A stretch of 64,000 nucleotides of DNA from Streptosporangium becharense (GTDB lineage: Bacteria > Actinomycetota > Actinomycetes > Streptosporangiales > Streptosporangiaceae): the NCBI RefSeq assembly GCF_014204985.1, contig NZ_JACHMP010000001.1:4216001-4280000 (forward strand). The letters are read 5' to 3'. Positions 27,008-34,681 of the stretch are shown here, one piece after another. The notes under the pieces are model-generated. The model searched no databases. It saw only the letters and a list, made by a program, of their open reading frames with translations, and was not told the DNA's origin. Made by a program: the position numbers and the translations under genes. Within the stretch, counting starts at the first letter, position 1. Each line of letters begins with the position of its first letter.

Positions 27008-28381
27008 TCAGGCGGCGAGTTCGGGGTTGGTGTCGAAGGGCAGCTCGTGGCCGAGGCCGCTGGCGGCGACCTGAGCCCACGAGGGGGTCATCCCGGCATA
27101 GGTGCCGGCGGCCTGTTCGGCGGTGGCGGTGGAGACGTAGCCGGACCGGGCGCGGTACCACCGGCCGTCGGAGCCGGTGATCACGGCCACGCCGGGTGTC
27201 TCCGGGGCGATGGACCGGGCGGCCACCAGGGCTTCGGGGTCGAGGTCGCCCAGGGTCATCACCGCGGTTTCCGGGTCGTTGACCCGGTGGCAGATCCGTC
27301 CGCCGATCTGAGCGCGCAGCGCGGTCACGCCGGGGCCCAGGTCGGAGCCGATGCGCTGGCCGGACAGCACCAGGTGGATCCCGAACGCGCGTCCGAGCTG
27401 GGCGATGCGCAGCAGCGCGGTGGCCGTCCGGGTGACCTGGTCTTTCTCGGCCTTGTCGGCGGTGAGGAACAGTTCGGCCAGTTCGTCGACCAGGACCACG
27501 ACCGGGATCGGGCGGGAGGCGTCCGGGAGTTGCCAGATGTCGCGCACCCCGTAGCGGCGGCAGGCGAGCATCCGGGCGCCCATGACGGCGATGAGGTCGC
27601 TGAGCAGGTCGAGGCATTCGGCGCGGGTGGTGGCCAGCGCGGTGAGCCGGTCGGCGTAGGCCGACAGCTCCACTCCGCCCTTGAGGTCGAAGCCGACCAG
27701 GGCGATCGGTTGCGGGGCCAGGGCGACGATGAGCGCGTTGATCAAGTTGGATTTGCCGGACTGGGTGGCCCCGGCGTTCATCCAGTGCGGGATGAGCCGG
27801 AAGTCCATCCGCCAGGCCGCGCCGGTCTCCAGTACTCCGACGATCGGGCGGAGCAGGTCGTCGGCCCGCCAGCCGCCGGGAGGCTCAGCCGGAGGTGCGG
27901 CGGGCGCGACGTGGGCTAAAGGGTCGCGGGTGATGCCCTGGAGGGTGACGCGGCCGGGCCGGGAGTCGACGACCCGGACCGCTTCGATCCGCCAGGCGTG
28001 CGCGAGGCGCTCGCAGACCTTGGCGTAGTCGTCAGGCACCTGGCCGTCGAGCAGGTGGAAGGTGATGCGGAAGCCGCCCCGCACCGGCCGGGGCAGGCCC
28101 ATCCACGGCTTGGTGTCGACCTCGACCCGCTGGAAGCGCCGTTTGACCCGGACGACGCCGGTCGAGGCGATCAGGCCGGGCACGGTGGTGAACCACCAGC
28201 GCTGACGCTTCTTGGTCAGCCCGCACCCGGAGGCCACGTGCCGCCAGGACCAGCGCAACCACAGGGCCTTGCGCGGGAAGACGAGCACGTACCAGTAGGA
28301 GGACGGGGCCCAGCGCCGCCAGGCGAGGAGCACGAATAGGACGGCGAGGACCTTGACGAGGGGATGTCCGGGGTCGATCAC
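27008..28381 (-). CDS. TraB/TraSA-like FtsK-family DNA translocase
   Basis: From GTG 28381 this is 457 residues; the GTG overlaps the TGA of the upstream gene. One or two N-terminal membrane segments precede the FtsK/SpoIIIE ATPase domain. That domain has Walker A GATQSGKSN (204-212), the FDLKGGVELSAY motif and Walker B PVVVLVDELAELF. The protein forms a hexameric pump that moves double-stranded DNA into the recipient, and alone suffices for conjugation in this class of elements. A GntR regulator gene lies divergently just beyond the upstream gene. Confidence 0.93.
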   Translation of the reverse strand: MIDPGHPLVKVLAVLFVLLAWRRWAPSSYWYVLVFPRKALWLRWSWRHVASGCGLTKKRQRWWFTTVPGLIASTGVVRVKRRFQRVEVDTKPWMGLPRPVRGGFRITFHLLDGQVPDDYAKVCERLAHAWRIEAVRVVDSRPGRVTLQGITRDPLAHVAPAAPPAEPPGGWRADDLLRPIVGVLETGAAWRMDFRLIPHWMNAGATQSGKSNLINALIVALAPQPIALVGFDLKGGVELSAYADRLTALATTRAECLDLLSDLIAVMGARMLACRRYGVRDIWQLPDASRPIPVVVLVDELAELFLTADKAEKDQVTRTATALLRIAQLGRAFGIHLVLSGQRIGSDLGPGVTALRAQIGGRICHRVNDPETAVMTLGDLDPEALVAARSIAPETPGVAVITGSDGRWYRARSGYVSTATAEQAAGTYAGMTPSWAQVAASGLGHELPFDTNPELAA

Positions 28382-28716
28382 AGGTCCGCCCCCGTTCTGG
28401 TCGCGCCTGCGGGGACGAAGGACTGAGCCCGGTAGGAGATGCCCCACCGGTCGCCCTGCTGCCAGACGTAGCCGACCAGGCCGACCGGGATCACCTCGTC
28501 GCCGGCCGAGATGGGCGGTTCCGGGGTGATGCTGACCTTGACGAGCTCCATGCGGTTGAAGTCGTCCTCGATCAGGAGGGTGACCTCGTACATGGTGTTG
28601 CCGTCCTTGTCGCGCTTGATCTCGCCGGTGTCCTTGTTGACGAGGCGGGGCTTGGCGGCCTTGGCGCAGGTGATGTGGAGCTTGGTGACGTCGACGGGGA
28701 TCGGGATGGTGCGCAT
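28378..28716 (-). CDS. SCO3933-family protein, first gene of the transfer operon
   Basis: A 112-residue protein starting MRTIPIPVDVTKLHITCAKA. It has PRLVNKDTGEIKRDKDGNTM and the end segment VGLVGYVWQQGDRWGISYRA, which match the conserved AICE protein usually named SCO3933-family regulatory protein. It is the promoter-proximal gene of the 6-kb minus-strand operon and is translationally coupled to traB. It has no helix-turn-helix; the beta-rich pattern suggests an OB-like fold. Confidence 0.85.
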   Translation of the reverse strand: MRTIPIPVDVTKLHITCAKAAKPRLVNKDTGEIKRDKDGNTMYEVTLLIEDDFNRMELVKVSITPEPPISAGDEVIPVGLVGYVWQQGDRWGISYRAQSFVPAGATRTGADL

Positions 28717-28737
28717 GATCGGTTCCTTTGCTAGCTG

Positions 28738-28770
28738 GAGTTCTTGGAATACATGGAACTCTTGGAATTC
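28738..28770. promoter_or_regulatory. Operator of the transfer operon
   Basis: The site contains GAGTTCTTGGAA (28738-28749) and TGGAACTCTT (28754-28763), with inverted arms GAGTTC/GAACTC, in a short AT-rich stretch between the divergent SCO3933-like and GntR genes. The same two motifs recur at 35384-35428 before the 225-aa cargo gene. It is the likely binding place of the adjacent GntR protein. Confidence 0.65.
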
Positions 28771-28854
28771 TAAGTTGTCAATGAGTTCCTCGCAGACTTG
28801 GTTGGTTTCTTTACCGGGGTGTGCTCAACTGGAGGCGAGCCGAGGAGAGAGCGG

Positions 28855-29223
28855 ATGATGGTGGAGAAGAGCGGGCGACCGGCCTACCTGCAGATCGTCG
28901 ACGAGCTGCGCGGTCAGATCCGCGCCGGCTCGCTGCCGCCCGGCACCGCTCTGCCTTCCATCGCCCAGCTCTGCGAGCGGTTCGACGTCTCCGCCAGCGT
29001 GGTCAAGGCCGCCATCAGCGTTCTGCGCACCGAAGGGGTCGTGATCGGCCAGCAGGGCAAGGGCGTGTTCGTCCGCGAGACGCCGGCCGAGACCCCTGAG
29101 CCGGAGGCGTCCGAGGCGACCGCCGAGATCCTGGACCAGCTCACCCAGATGCGCCAGTCGCTCAAGGAGCTGGGGGATCGGCTTGCCGCTCTGGAGTCGG
29201 CGGTATTCCAAGAGCCGAAGTGA
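28855..29223 (+). CDS. GntR-family regulator (KorSA-like)
   Basis: A 122-residue protein starting at ATG 28855 behind GAGGAGAG. The winged helix-turn-helix covers residues 8-75: YLQIVDELRGQIRAGSLPPG, LCERFDVSASVVKAAISVLR. It is followed by a short acidic linker and a C-terminal coiled coil (LDQLTQMRQSLKELGDRLAA). It lacks a ligand-binding domain, as in the KorSA/Kor-type repressors of AICEs, and lies divergent from the transfer operon it most likely represses. Confidence 0.92.
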   Translation: MMVEKSGRPAYLQIVDELRGQIRAGSLPPGTALPSIAQLCERFDVSASVVKAAISVLRTEGVVIGQQGKGVFVRETPAETPEPEASEATAEILDQLTQMRQSLKELGDRLAALESAVFQEPK

Positions 29224-29308
29224 GTTGCTCGACCCGGCAGGCCAACTCGTCCACCTGAGCCCGCATTTCGGCTAGTTCCCGGGCGATTCTCCGCATGTCC
29301 GCATTCAT
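29162..29308 (-). CDS. Small coiled-coil protein, convergent with the GntR gene
   Basis: A 48-residue frame from ATG 29308, seven or eight bases after CCAGGAG. It encodes MNADMRRIARELAEMRAQVD, ELACRVEQLT and a Pro-rich end. The heptad pattern predicts one coiled coil. Its 3' end overlaps the 3' end of the GntR gene by about 60 bases in antisense. The strong ribosome-binding site and helix pattern support translation; function unknown. Confidence 0.5.
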   Translation of the reverse strand: MNADMRRIARELAEMRAQVDELACRVEQLTSALGIPPTPERQADPPAP

Positions 29309-29506
29309 GCTCGTTTCTCCTGGTCATCCTCCGGCGTCGTTCGCCTTCCGGGATGGCCTAAGTTCACCGTGAGCTGCGGAGTTCCTGTATCACGCGGACG
29401 TAGTTAAGCTTCTTCAGTCCGGTTCAACGACCATTTACATAAGCGTTTTCACATGCACGACGCACACCGCGCACCACCCACCGAAGCGTGAAGGCGAAGG
29501 TATGCA

Positions 29507-30544
29507 ATGAAGACGACCCAGCGGCCCGGCTGGACCCCTTCCCGCCTGCGGGAACACCGTGAAGCCCACGGCCTGACCCTGGAGGCCGCCGGTGAACGGC
29601 TACGTCAGGCGGCCATGCGTCACGGCTTGGCGGTGCCGGCGGCGAACTTCCAGACTCTCTGGGGACACGAGCAGGGGACCGTCTTCCCCGGTCCGCATTA
29701 CCGACGCGCTTACTGCCTGCTTTACCAGGCCACCGAGCCTGAACTTGGGTTTCGTCCCCCTTTGCCCGGTGAATCACTGAAAGCGGAAGTCATGATTTCC
29801 GATTTACCCGAGCCCGCCGACCCCGCCGCCGACAACGCCGCCGCCCAGGTCATCGAGGAGGCGTTCACCAAGGTCTCCGTCGGCGGCATCGAGACGGGCG
29901 ACTCCCCGCAGGCGCTGTTACGCAACCGGGTGGTCGACGCCTGGCGTCGACGCCACGGCGGCGGCAGCCCCAAGCCCATCCTGGTCCTGGTCGGCGGGTA
30001 CGCCGGATCGGGCAAGACCGAGTTCTCCCGCTTCCTGTCCGACATCACCGGCTGGGCCTTCCTGGACAAGGACTCCCTGACCCGGTGCATCGTGGAGCGG
30101 CTGCTCGTCTCCTTGGGCGGTGACCCCAACGACCGGCACACCGACCTGTACCTCAAGGAGGTCCGCCCTCTGGAGTACCGGTGCCTGATGGAAGCCGCGT
30201 GGGACAACCTCAACGTCGGCACCTCCACCATCCTGTCGGCCCCGTTCATCGCGGAGCTGAAGGACGCGGCGTGGTTCGCCCGCCTGGAGAACCGGTGCGC
30301 GGCCAAGGGCATCGACGTGGCCGCCATCTGGGTGCGGTGCGATCCCGAGTCGATGCGTGAGTACATCGAGTTCCGCGGCGCCGCCCGGGACGCCTGGAAG
30401 CTGGACAACTGGCAGCAGTACGCCGCCGGCCTGGAGGTCGAGACCAGCCCGCCCACCGCCCACGTCACGGTCGACAACCGGCTCGGTGCGGCGATCAGTC
30501 TCGCCGACCAGACCCGTGAAGCGCTCAAGCGGATCCTCGCGTGA
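29507..30544 (+). CDS. HTH-like domain fused to P-loop kinase (zeta-toxin/AAA_33 type)
   Basis: A 345-residue protein. Residues 8-85 look like an XRE-type helix-turn-helix (TPSRLREHREAHGLTLEAAG). A linker leads to a kinase domain with Walker A GGYAGSGKT (163-171), a DKD acidic motif and an arginine lid WVRCDPESMREYIEFRGAAR. This resembles zeta-toxin and shikimate-kinase-like P-loop kinases. It probably phosphorylates a small molecule or nucleotide while sensing or controlling DNA. Its last four bases overlap the start of the second kinase, so the pair is coupled. It is cargo outside the core AICE modules. Confidence 0.75.
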   Translation: MKTTQRPGWTPSRLREHREAHGLTLEAAGERLRQAAMRHGLAVPAANFQTLWGHEQGTVFPGPHYRRAYCLLYQATEPELGFRPPLPGESLKAEVMISDLPEPADPAADNAAAQVIEEAFTKVSVGGIETGDSPQALLRNRVVDAWRRRHGGGSPKPILVLVGGYAGSGKTEFSRFLSDITGWAFLDKDSLTRCIVERLLVSLGGDPNDRHTDLYLKEVRPLEYRCLMEAAWDNLNVGTSTILSAPFIAELKDAAWFARLENRCAAKGIDVAAIWVRCDPESMREYIEFRGAARDAWKLDNWQQYAAGLEVETSPPTAHVTVDNRLGAAISLADQTREALKRILA

Positions 30545-31137
30545 ACGGCCCGCTGGGGATTGTGCTGTACGGTCCGCCGGCCAGCGGTAAGGACACCGTC
30601 ACAGCGGCGCTGGCTCGGTTGGACGCCCGGTTCAGTCTGCTGCCCAAGCTCAAGGTCGGCACCGGCCGAGGCGAGGGGTATGAGTTCGTCAGCGCCGAAC
30701 GCCTGGCCATGCTGCGGGACGCGGGCCGCCTGGTGGCCGAGACCCACCGCTACGGCAACGTCTACGCCGTCGACCGCTTGATGATCGACGAGCGGCGTGC
30801 CGCCGGGCACGTCCCGGTGACCCACATGGGCAACCTCGCCGACCTGCGCCGCCTCATCGGCACGACGCCGGACTCCTGGCTGCGCGTGCTGCTGTGGGTG
30901 CCGCGCGAGGTCACCGAACAGCGTTCGAAGGCGCGCGGCGACGTCGACACCGGCAGGCGACTGGCCGCATGGGACGAGACGCTCACCGACCTGGAGACCG
31001 GGGCTGACGCCGGGTTCTTTCATCTGCGTCTCCACACCGATCGGATCGGGGCGGATGCGGCGGCACGCGAGATCATGCGGGCGTATGACCGTCTGCGTGA
31101 CGCGGGCTGCCCGCAGGTGCGACAGAGCCGCCGGTGA
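30541..31137 (+). CDS. Guanylate-kinase-like P-loop kinase
   Basis: A 198-residue protein from GTG 30541 (GTGA overlap with the gene before). It has Walker A LYGPPASGKDT (9-19) and a GTGRGEGYEFVSAERLAML segment like the substrate-binding region of guanylate kinases. HRYGNVYAVDRLMIDERR and an arginine-rich lid near EQRSKARGD follow. Standard guanylate kinase differs in several motifs, so the substrate may be another nucleotide or a modified base. Its 3' end overlaps the convergent zinc-ribbon gene by 65 bases. Confidence 0.75.
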   Translation: MNGPLGIVLYGPPASGKDTVTAALARLDARFSLLPKLKVGTGRGEGYEFVSAERLAMLRDAGRLVAETHRYGNVYAVDRLMIDERRAAGHVPVTHMGNLADLRRLIGTTPDSWLRVLLWVPREVTEQRSKARGDVDTGRRLAAWDETLTDLETGADAGFFHLRLHTDRIGADAAAREIMRAYDRLRDAGCPQVRQSRR

Positions 31138-31645
31138 GCCGGGCCGCCACTTCCTCGGGGATCAGGTCGAGCCGCCACCAGGTGCCGCAGTCACGGCAGC
31201 GTGCCCCGTCGGGCAGCGGATGCTCATAGGTCCACTCGACCCGTTCGTGCCCGCACTCGCCGTCATCCCCGTAGCTGCGCGCGCAGCGCTCCGCGGTGAC
31301 CGACGACTCATCCGCGGTCACGATGAGCGGCGCCTCACCCGGGCCGTGCCCGCAGTGCGGGCACACCGGAGGCGGTGATCCCGCCCGCAGGTGTTCCGCG
31401 ATGCGGCGTTGTGCGTCGAGGAGGCGGAGCAACTCGTGGCGGCTGTGGGCCACGAGGTAGCGGGTGAGCCCGGCCAGCACCTCATGCCGCGTCAGCGGCC
31501 GTTCGAGCGTTCGGCGCGCGTAGAAGACCCCCGACGCGCTGGTCTCGGTCTCCCAGCCGTCGAACAATGGCGCGTCCGCCGCCGGGTCTGCCTTCCACGC
31601 CGCCGGGTCTGCCTTCCACGCCGCCGCGAGCAGCCATCCGGGCAT
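31073..31645 (-). CDS. Zinc-ribbon hypothetical protein
   Basis: A 190-residue protein from ATG 31645. A tandem seven-residue repeat AAWKADP occurs twice near the N-terminus (a 21-bp duplication at 31577-31618). The middle region has RRTLERPLTRHEVLAGLTRY; then CPHCGHGPG, a lone Cys pair around SYGDDGECGHERVEW, and CRDCGTWWRLDL suggest two zinc ribbons. It lies 34 bases after the 99-aa gene and is probably cotranscribed with it. No function recognised; the metal motifs suggest nucleic-acid or protein binding. Confidence 0.65.
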   Translation of the reverse strand: MPGWLLAAAWKADPAAWKADPAADAPLFDGWETETSASGVFYARRTLERPLTRHEVLAGLTRYLVAHSRHELLRLLDAQRRIAEHLRAGSPPPVCPHCGHGPGEAPLIVTADESSVTAERCARSYGDDGECGHERVEWTYEHPLPDGARCRDCGTWWRLDLIPEEVAARLTGGSVAPAGSPRHADGHTPA

Positions 31646-31679
31646 CGCGTCCCCTTCCCTATCTTCCACATCTGGCACG

Positions 31680-31979
31680 TCAGCGGGCCGACCCGGTGAG
31701 GATGGCCATCCACAGGCCCATTCCTTCGGCCGTGCGCAGCCATTCGCTCTCCCACACGGTGATCTTCTTGTCCTCGCGGTAGCGCCGCCGGACGAACACC
31801 ACCCCGCCAGCCGCGCACAGCTCGTAGACGAGCCGGTCGCACTCACAGGTGTGCTCGCGCACCCGGACCCGGTCGGCCCGGGGGATCCGGTCTCGCCAGC
31901 GCAGCACCTCGGCGCCTTTGCGCAGGGGAGCGACGTGAATACCGTGGTAGGACGCGGCCAGGTGACCCAGGCTGCTCAC
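31680..31979 (-). CDS. Small hypothetical protein downstream of a structured leader
   Basis: A 99-residue protein starting at GTG 31979, six bases after GAAGGGAG. It has an HTCECDRLVYELCAAGGVVF segment and a basic stretch RRRYREDKKITVWESEWLR, then GMGLWMAILTG. The alternation suggests a small beta-rich protein, resembling short AICE proteins of unknown role that occur near GntR genes. The ORF extends upstream but that part has no protein character and covers an inverted-repeat structure. Confidence 0.65.
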   Translation of the reverse strand: MSSLGHLAASYHGIHVAPLRKGAEVLRWRDRIPRADRVRVREHTCECDRLVYELCAAGGVVFVRRRYREDKKITVWESEWLRTAEGMGLWMAILTGSAR

Positions 31980-32024
31980 GGTGCGCTCCCTTCTCCGCCC
32001 CGGTCGCGAAAGGCCCTCGGTAGG

Positions 32025-32143
32025 TGGCATCGGTGAGCGGAGACCGGGACCGTGTCTCGCGATGCCCCCTCCGGCGCCGCGAGACGGGGCGGGTGTGGGA
32101 AGCGGTCCCGGACTTGCCCGTAGACAGCCGCTCACCGATGCCA
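32025..32143. other. Nested three-level inverted repeat (structured element)
   Basis: Three pairs of perfectly complementary arms are nested: 16 bp (32025-32040 with 32128-32143), 9 bp (32044-32052 with 32103-32111) and 8 bp (32054-32061 with 32078-32085). Folded as one unit it makes a 119-base hairpin with two internal loops and a 16-base apical loop. It lies in the leader of the 99-aa gene and beside a divergent GntR gene. It could be a leader RNA, a small RNA or a single-strand origin. Confidence 0.75.
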
Positions 32144-32240
32144 TGCCCGCATCATAAGCAAGCAATACCGTAGTACACCATAGAACACAGCAGTATGTTC
32201 CGCTGGAGTGGCCTCCACCACAGGCTCCTACCGTGTGCTC

Positions 32241-32507
32241 ATGACCGAGCTGCGTGACGATCTGCCCAGGTGGCGACAGGTGCGCGACATCATCGTCCAG
32301 CGCATCGAAGCCGGCCAGTACCGGCCCGGACAACGGATCCCCTCGGTCGTCGACCTCACCCAAGAGTTCGGCATCGCCACCCAGACCGCACAGAAGGTCA
32401 TGAACGCCCTGCGCAAGGACCGGTGGATCCGCACCGAACGCGGCATGGGCAGCTTCGTCACCACCGAAGAGGAGCGAGCCGCGGAGTCCAACGAGGCAGC
32501 CGGGTAG
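32241..32507 (+). CDS. GntR-family regulator (short)
   Basis: An 88-residue protein from ATG 32241, almost entirely a winged helix-turn-helix: WRQVRDIIVQRIEAGQYRPG, IPSVVDLTQEFGIATQTAQK, then VMNALRKDRW. It has no effector domain. A GTG eleven codons earlier is possible but unsupported by a ribosome-binding site. It diverges from the structured leader of the 99-aa gene, so it may control that operon, paralleling the first GntR gene of the element. Confidence 0.88.
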   Translation: MTELRDDLPRWRQVRDIIVQRIEAGQYRPGQRIPSVVDLTQEFGIATQTAQKVMNALRKDRWIRTERGMGSFVTTEEERAAESNEAAG

Positions 32508-33515
32508 CCTCTACAGCTTTCAAGATCGCTGGAGTCTGCTTACTCCGGATGAGAACTTTCTCTACGTCTTTAAAGGCGAGCCGCCTACGGCGTCTCGCCG
32601 CGCGTCGGGCGGACGCTGGCCGCGCTGCGGCTCTTCGGCCGGTCGCGGCCGCGCCGCCCACGCGCTGATGTCCACCAGGCAGACCACCTCAGCCAGGAAA
32701 GTCTTCCGGCGGTCGAGGCGATCCCTCCGTAAGGCTGCCGCACCGCTTCCGTTCCTCGGGCCTTGGCGGCCCTGCGGTACGGATCGGCTTGCCACCGGAT
32801 GACGGGGTTCTCGCCTCACGCGGTGGGCCGCGGATCCAGCTCAATCATCGCTACAGCAGCGAGTTCACTGCCTCCCAGTGCCTATAGTTCTCATCAATGG
32901 AAGGATCGTGAAGTACGCCAAGGATGTAGCAGAAAAGCGGACCATACTTGCCGCCGGGGAGCGGTGTTCAACCGATGGCGGCAAAGCGGCAATGTGCGAA
33001 AAGTGATCCCTCTCCCCAAGAGGGTGAACGGGTCGTCGGCCACGAGCGGCACCACGACGCCGAAAAACCCGGAAACCACGAGGGCGACGCTGGCAGACGA
33101 GGGAGAGGGAGAGAGGTAGAGACGGAGACGGGGCGGAAGGTGCAGGAAGGACCTTGGGGCGCTGCCCCAAACCCCGGGGCCTCCGACTCCGAGAGGGAGG
33201 CCGCGAGCTGGCGCCGTAGCTGGCTGGGCCGGAAGCCTGATCACTCGCCCGCCATCGACCCAGGCAGAGCCCAGCAGCCCGGCTCCTCCAGGTCAAGCCC
33301 AGCCGTGCGGGCAGGACAACCAGCGCGCGAGGAAGGTCACCGGGAGCAGGTACACGCGAGGCAGGGCTTGGCCCTCCATCCCCGGCCCGCTGTCACTTCG
33401 CGATGGGTCGACGGCAGACGGGAGATCAGGACGGGAACACCTGCGGGCAGGTGCCCCCGGATCCTGAGCTTCCTCTATCCCCGCATGAATATTGCCGACA
33501 AGCACTCTTATCGGC
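32508..33515. other. 1-kb noncoding stretch with plasmid-like palindromes
   Basis: No convincing gene occurs on either strand in about 1,000 bases. A hairpin lies at 32575-32599 (GGCGAG, GCC, GGC, CTCGCC nested arms) directly after the GntR gene. GC-rich mirror and inverted repeats follow to 32660. Near 33155-33180 there is GGGGCGCTGCCCCAAACCCC, a motif frequent on actinomycete plasmids. Long gaps of this kind in AICEs and Streptomyces plasmids hold origins or strong-stop/transfer loci; which one applies here is not shown by the sequence. Confidence 0.5.
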
Positions 33516-34625
33516 TCACCTTTTGCTGCTGGCGGCACCACTTTCGATAAGCTGCAACTTTGGGCGGACCGGGGAGGTTGTTTCCCTTCCTCCCTCAAGC
33601 GCGATAGGCGCGAGGCCAAAGATATGCTTATTCAATTCATCGAGATTCAGATGTACCGCTTCGGCCACCTGTGAAGCGCTAATTCCCTTTTCGCGAAGGG
33701 TGGCGAATACCTTTGTCAGGAGATGAGAGGTTTCTCGCGGAATCCCGTCCGGCTCCGATCGACGATATCCCATCTGTGACAACTGTTTCGCCGTTACTCG
33801 ATATATCCAGTCGGATGTGAGACCCAGTTCGTGCAGCCTGTACGTCAGAGCCATGGCCGCCACATTCCACTTTCTCTTGGCCTTCATGATCCGATCAAGA
33901 GATGCGTTGTGGAGGTCTTGTGCAAGTAGCCCGGACTTCGGCATAAGAAATGCAGATGCAAACTGCTGCGCTTCCCGCTCCGCTTCCGGCCCGTGAGGAA
34001 TTCGATGCTCGGAGTGAAGGACTAGGTGGCCCAATTCATGGGCCGCATCAAACCTACCCCTTTCCCCGCTTTTCTGCGTATTGAGGAATATGAACGGCTG
34101 ATTGCCGTTGTGGCGGATAGAAAAAGCATCCACCGAGGAGCAGTCCACGGCAAGCGAAAACACGCGTATTCCGTGCGCTTCTAGCAAACGGATCATGTTG
34201 CCGATCGGAGACTCTCCAAGCCCCCATCGTGCCCTCAAAAGCTCCGCTGCCTGCTCCGGTTCGAGGTGAGGGAAAGTTGGTACGTCTGCCCGAGGTAGAT
34301 CGAACCTTGCTTCAATCCAGTCATTAATTGAGACGGCGAAACTGCCGGCGCTTAGCGCTGCATCCCTATCCAGGGCGCTCGTTTTCGTGAGCGCACGAAA
34401 GCTGGCCTCGTTTACCGGAATTTCAGACAAGTCGCCAGCGGAAAAGAATGAAGGTGGCAGTTCAAGTGCCCTAGCGAGCGACAACAGGGTGTCGCCGCTA
34501 GGGGACTTGTGACCGTTCTCGAACGCAGTCAAGCTGCGAACGGAAATATCAGAAGCTTGAGAAAGCTTCGCTAGAGTCATACGACGCCGTTTGCGGGCGT
34601 GTATGAGACGAGACGCTGTGAACAT
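33516..34625 (-). CDS. XRE-HTH plus ImmA/IrrE-type (M78) metalloprotease
   Basis: A 369-residue protein. An XRE helix-turn-helix occupies residues 5-60 (MTLAKLSQASDISVRSLTAF). A metalloprotease domain of the ImmA/IrrE family follows, with HELGH at 196-200 (His196, Glu197, His200) inside RFDAAHELGHLVLHSEHRIP and the downstream AEREAQQFASAFLMP segment that usually supplies the third zinc ligand. The C-terminal 110 residues are helical. Family members cleave repressors or act with an antitoxin-like partner. The coding sequence is clearly lower in GC than most of the window. The 225-aa gene lies upstream, 56 bases away on the same strand. Confidence 0.9.
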   Translation of the reverse strand: MFTASRLIHARKRRRMTLAKLSQASDISVRSLTAFENGHKSPSGDTLLSLARALELPPSFFSAGDLSEIPVNEASFRALTKTSALDRDAALSAGSFAVSINDWIEARFDLPRADVPTFPHLEPEQAAELLRARWGLGESPIGNMIRLLEAHGIRVFSLAVDCSSVDAFSIRHNGNQPFIFLNTQKSGERGRFDAAHELGHLVLHSEHRIPHGPEAEREAQQFASAFLMPKSGLLAQDLHNASLDRIMKAKRKWNVAAMALTYRLHELGLTSDWIYRVTAKQLSQMGYRRSEPDGIPRETSHLLTKVFATLREKGISASQVAEAVHLNLDELNKHIFGLAPIALEGGRETTSPVRPKLQLIESGAASSKR

Positions 34626-34681
34626 TTATTTCATCCCCATATGACCAAATGTGGCCGTAGGGCGTCATCTTACCAGTGCAA

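Noticed and set aside
31980..32363. Upstream extension of the 99-aa gene through the nested inverted repeat
   Set aside because: GTG 31979 has a good ribosome-binding site; the upstream codons cover the hairpin and the divergent GntR gene and have no protein character.
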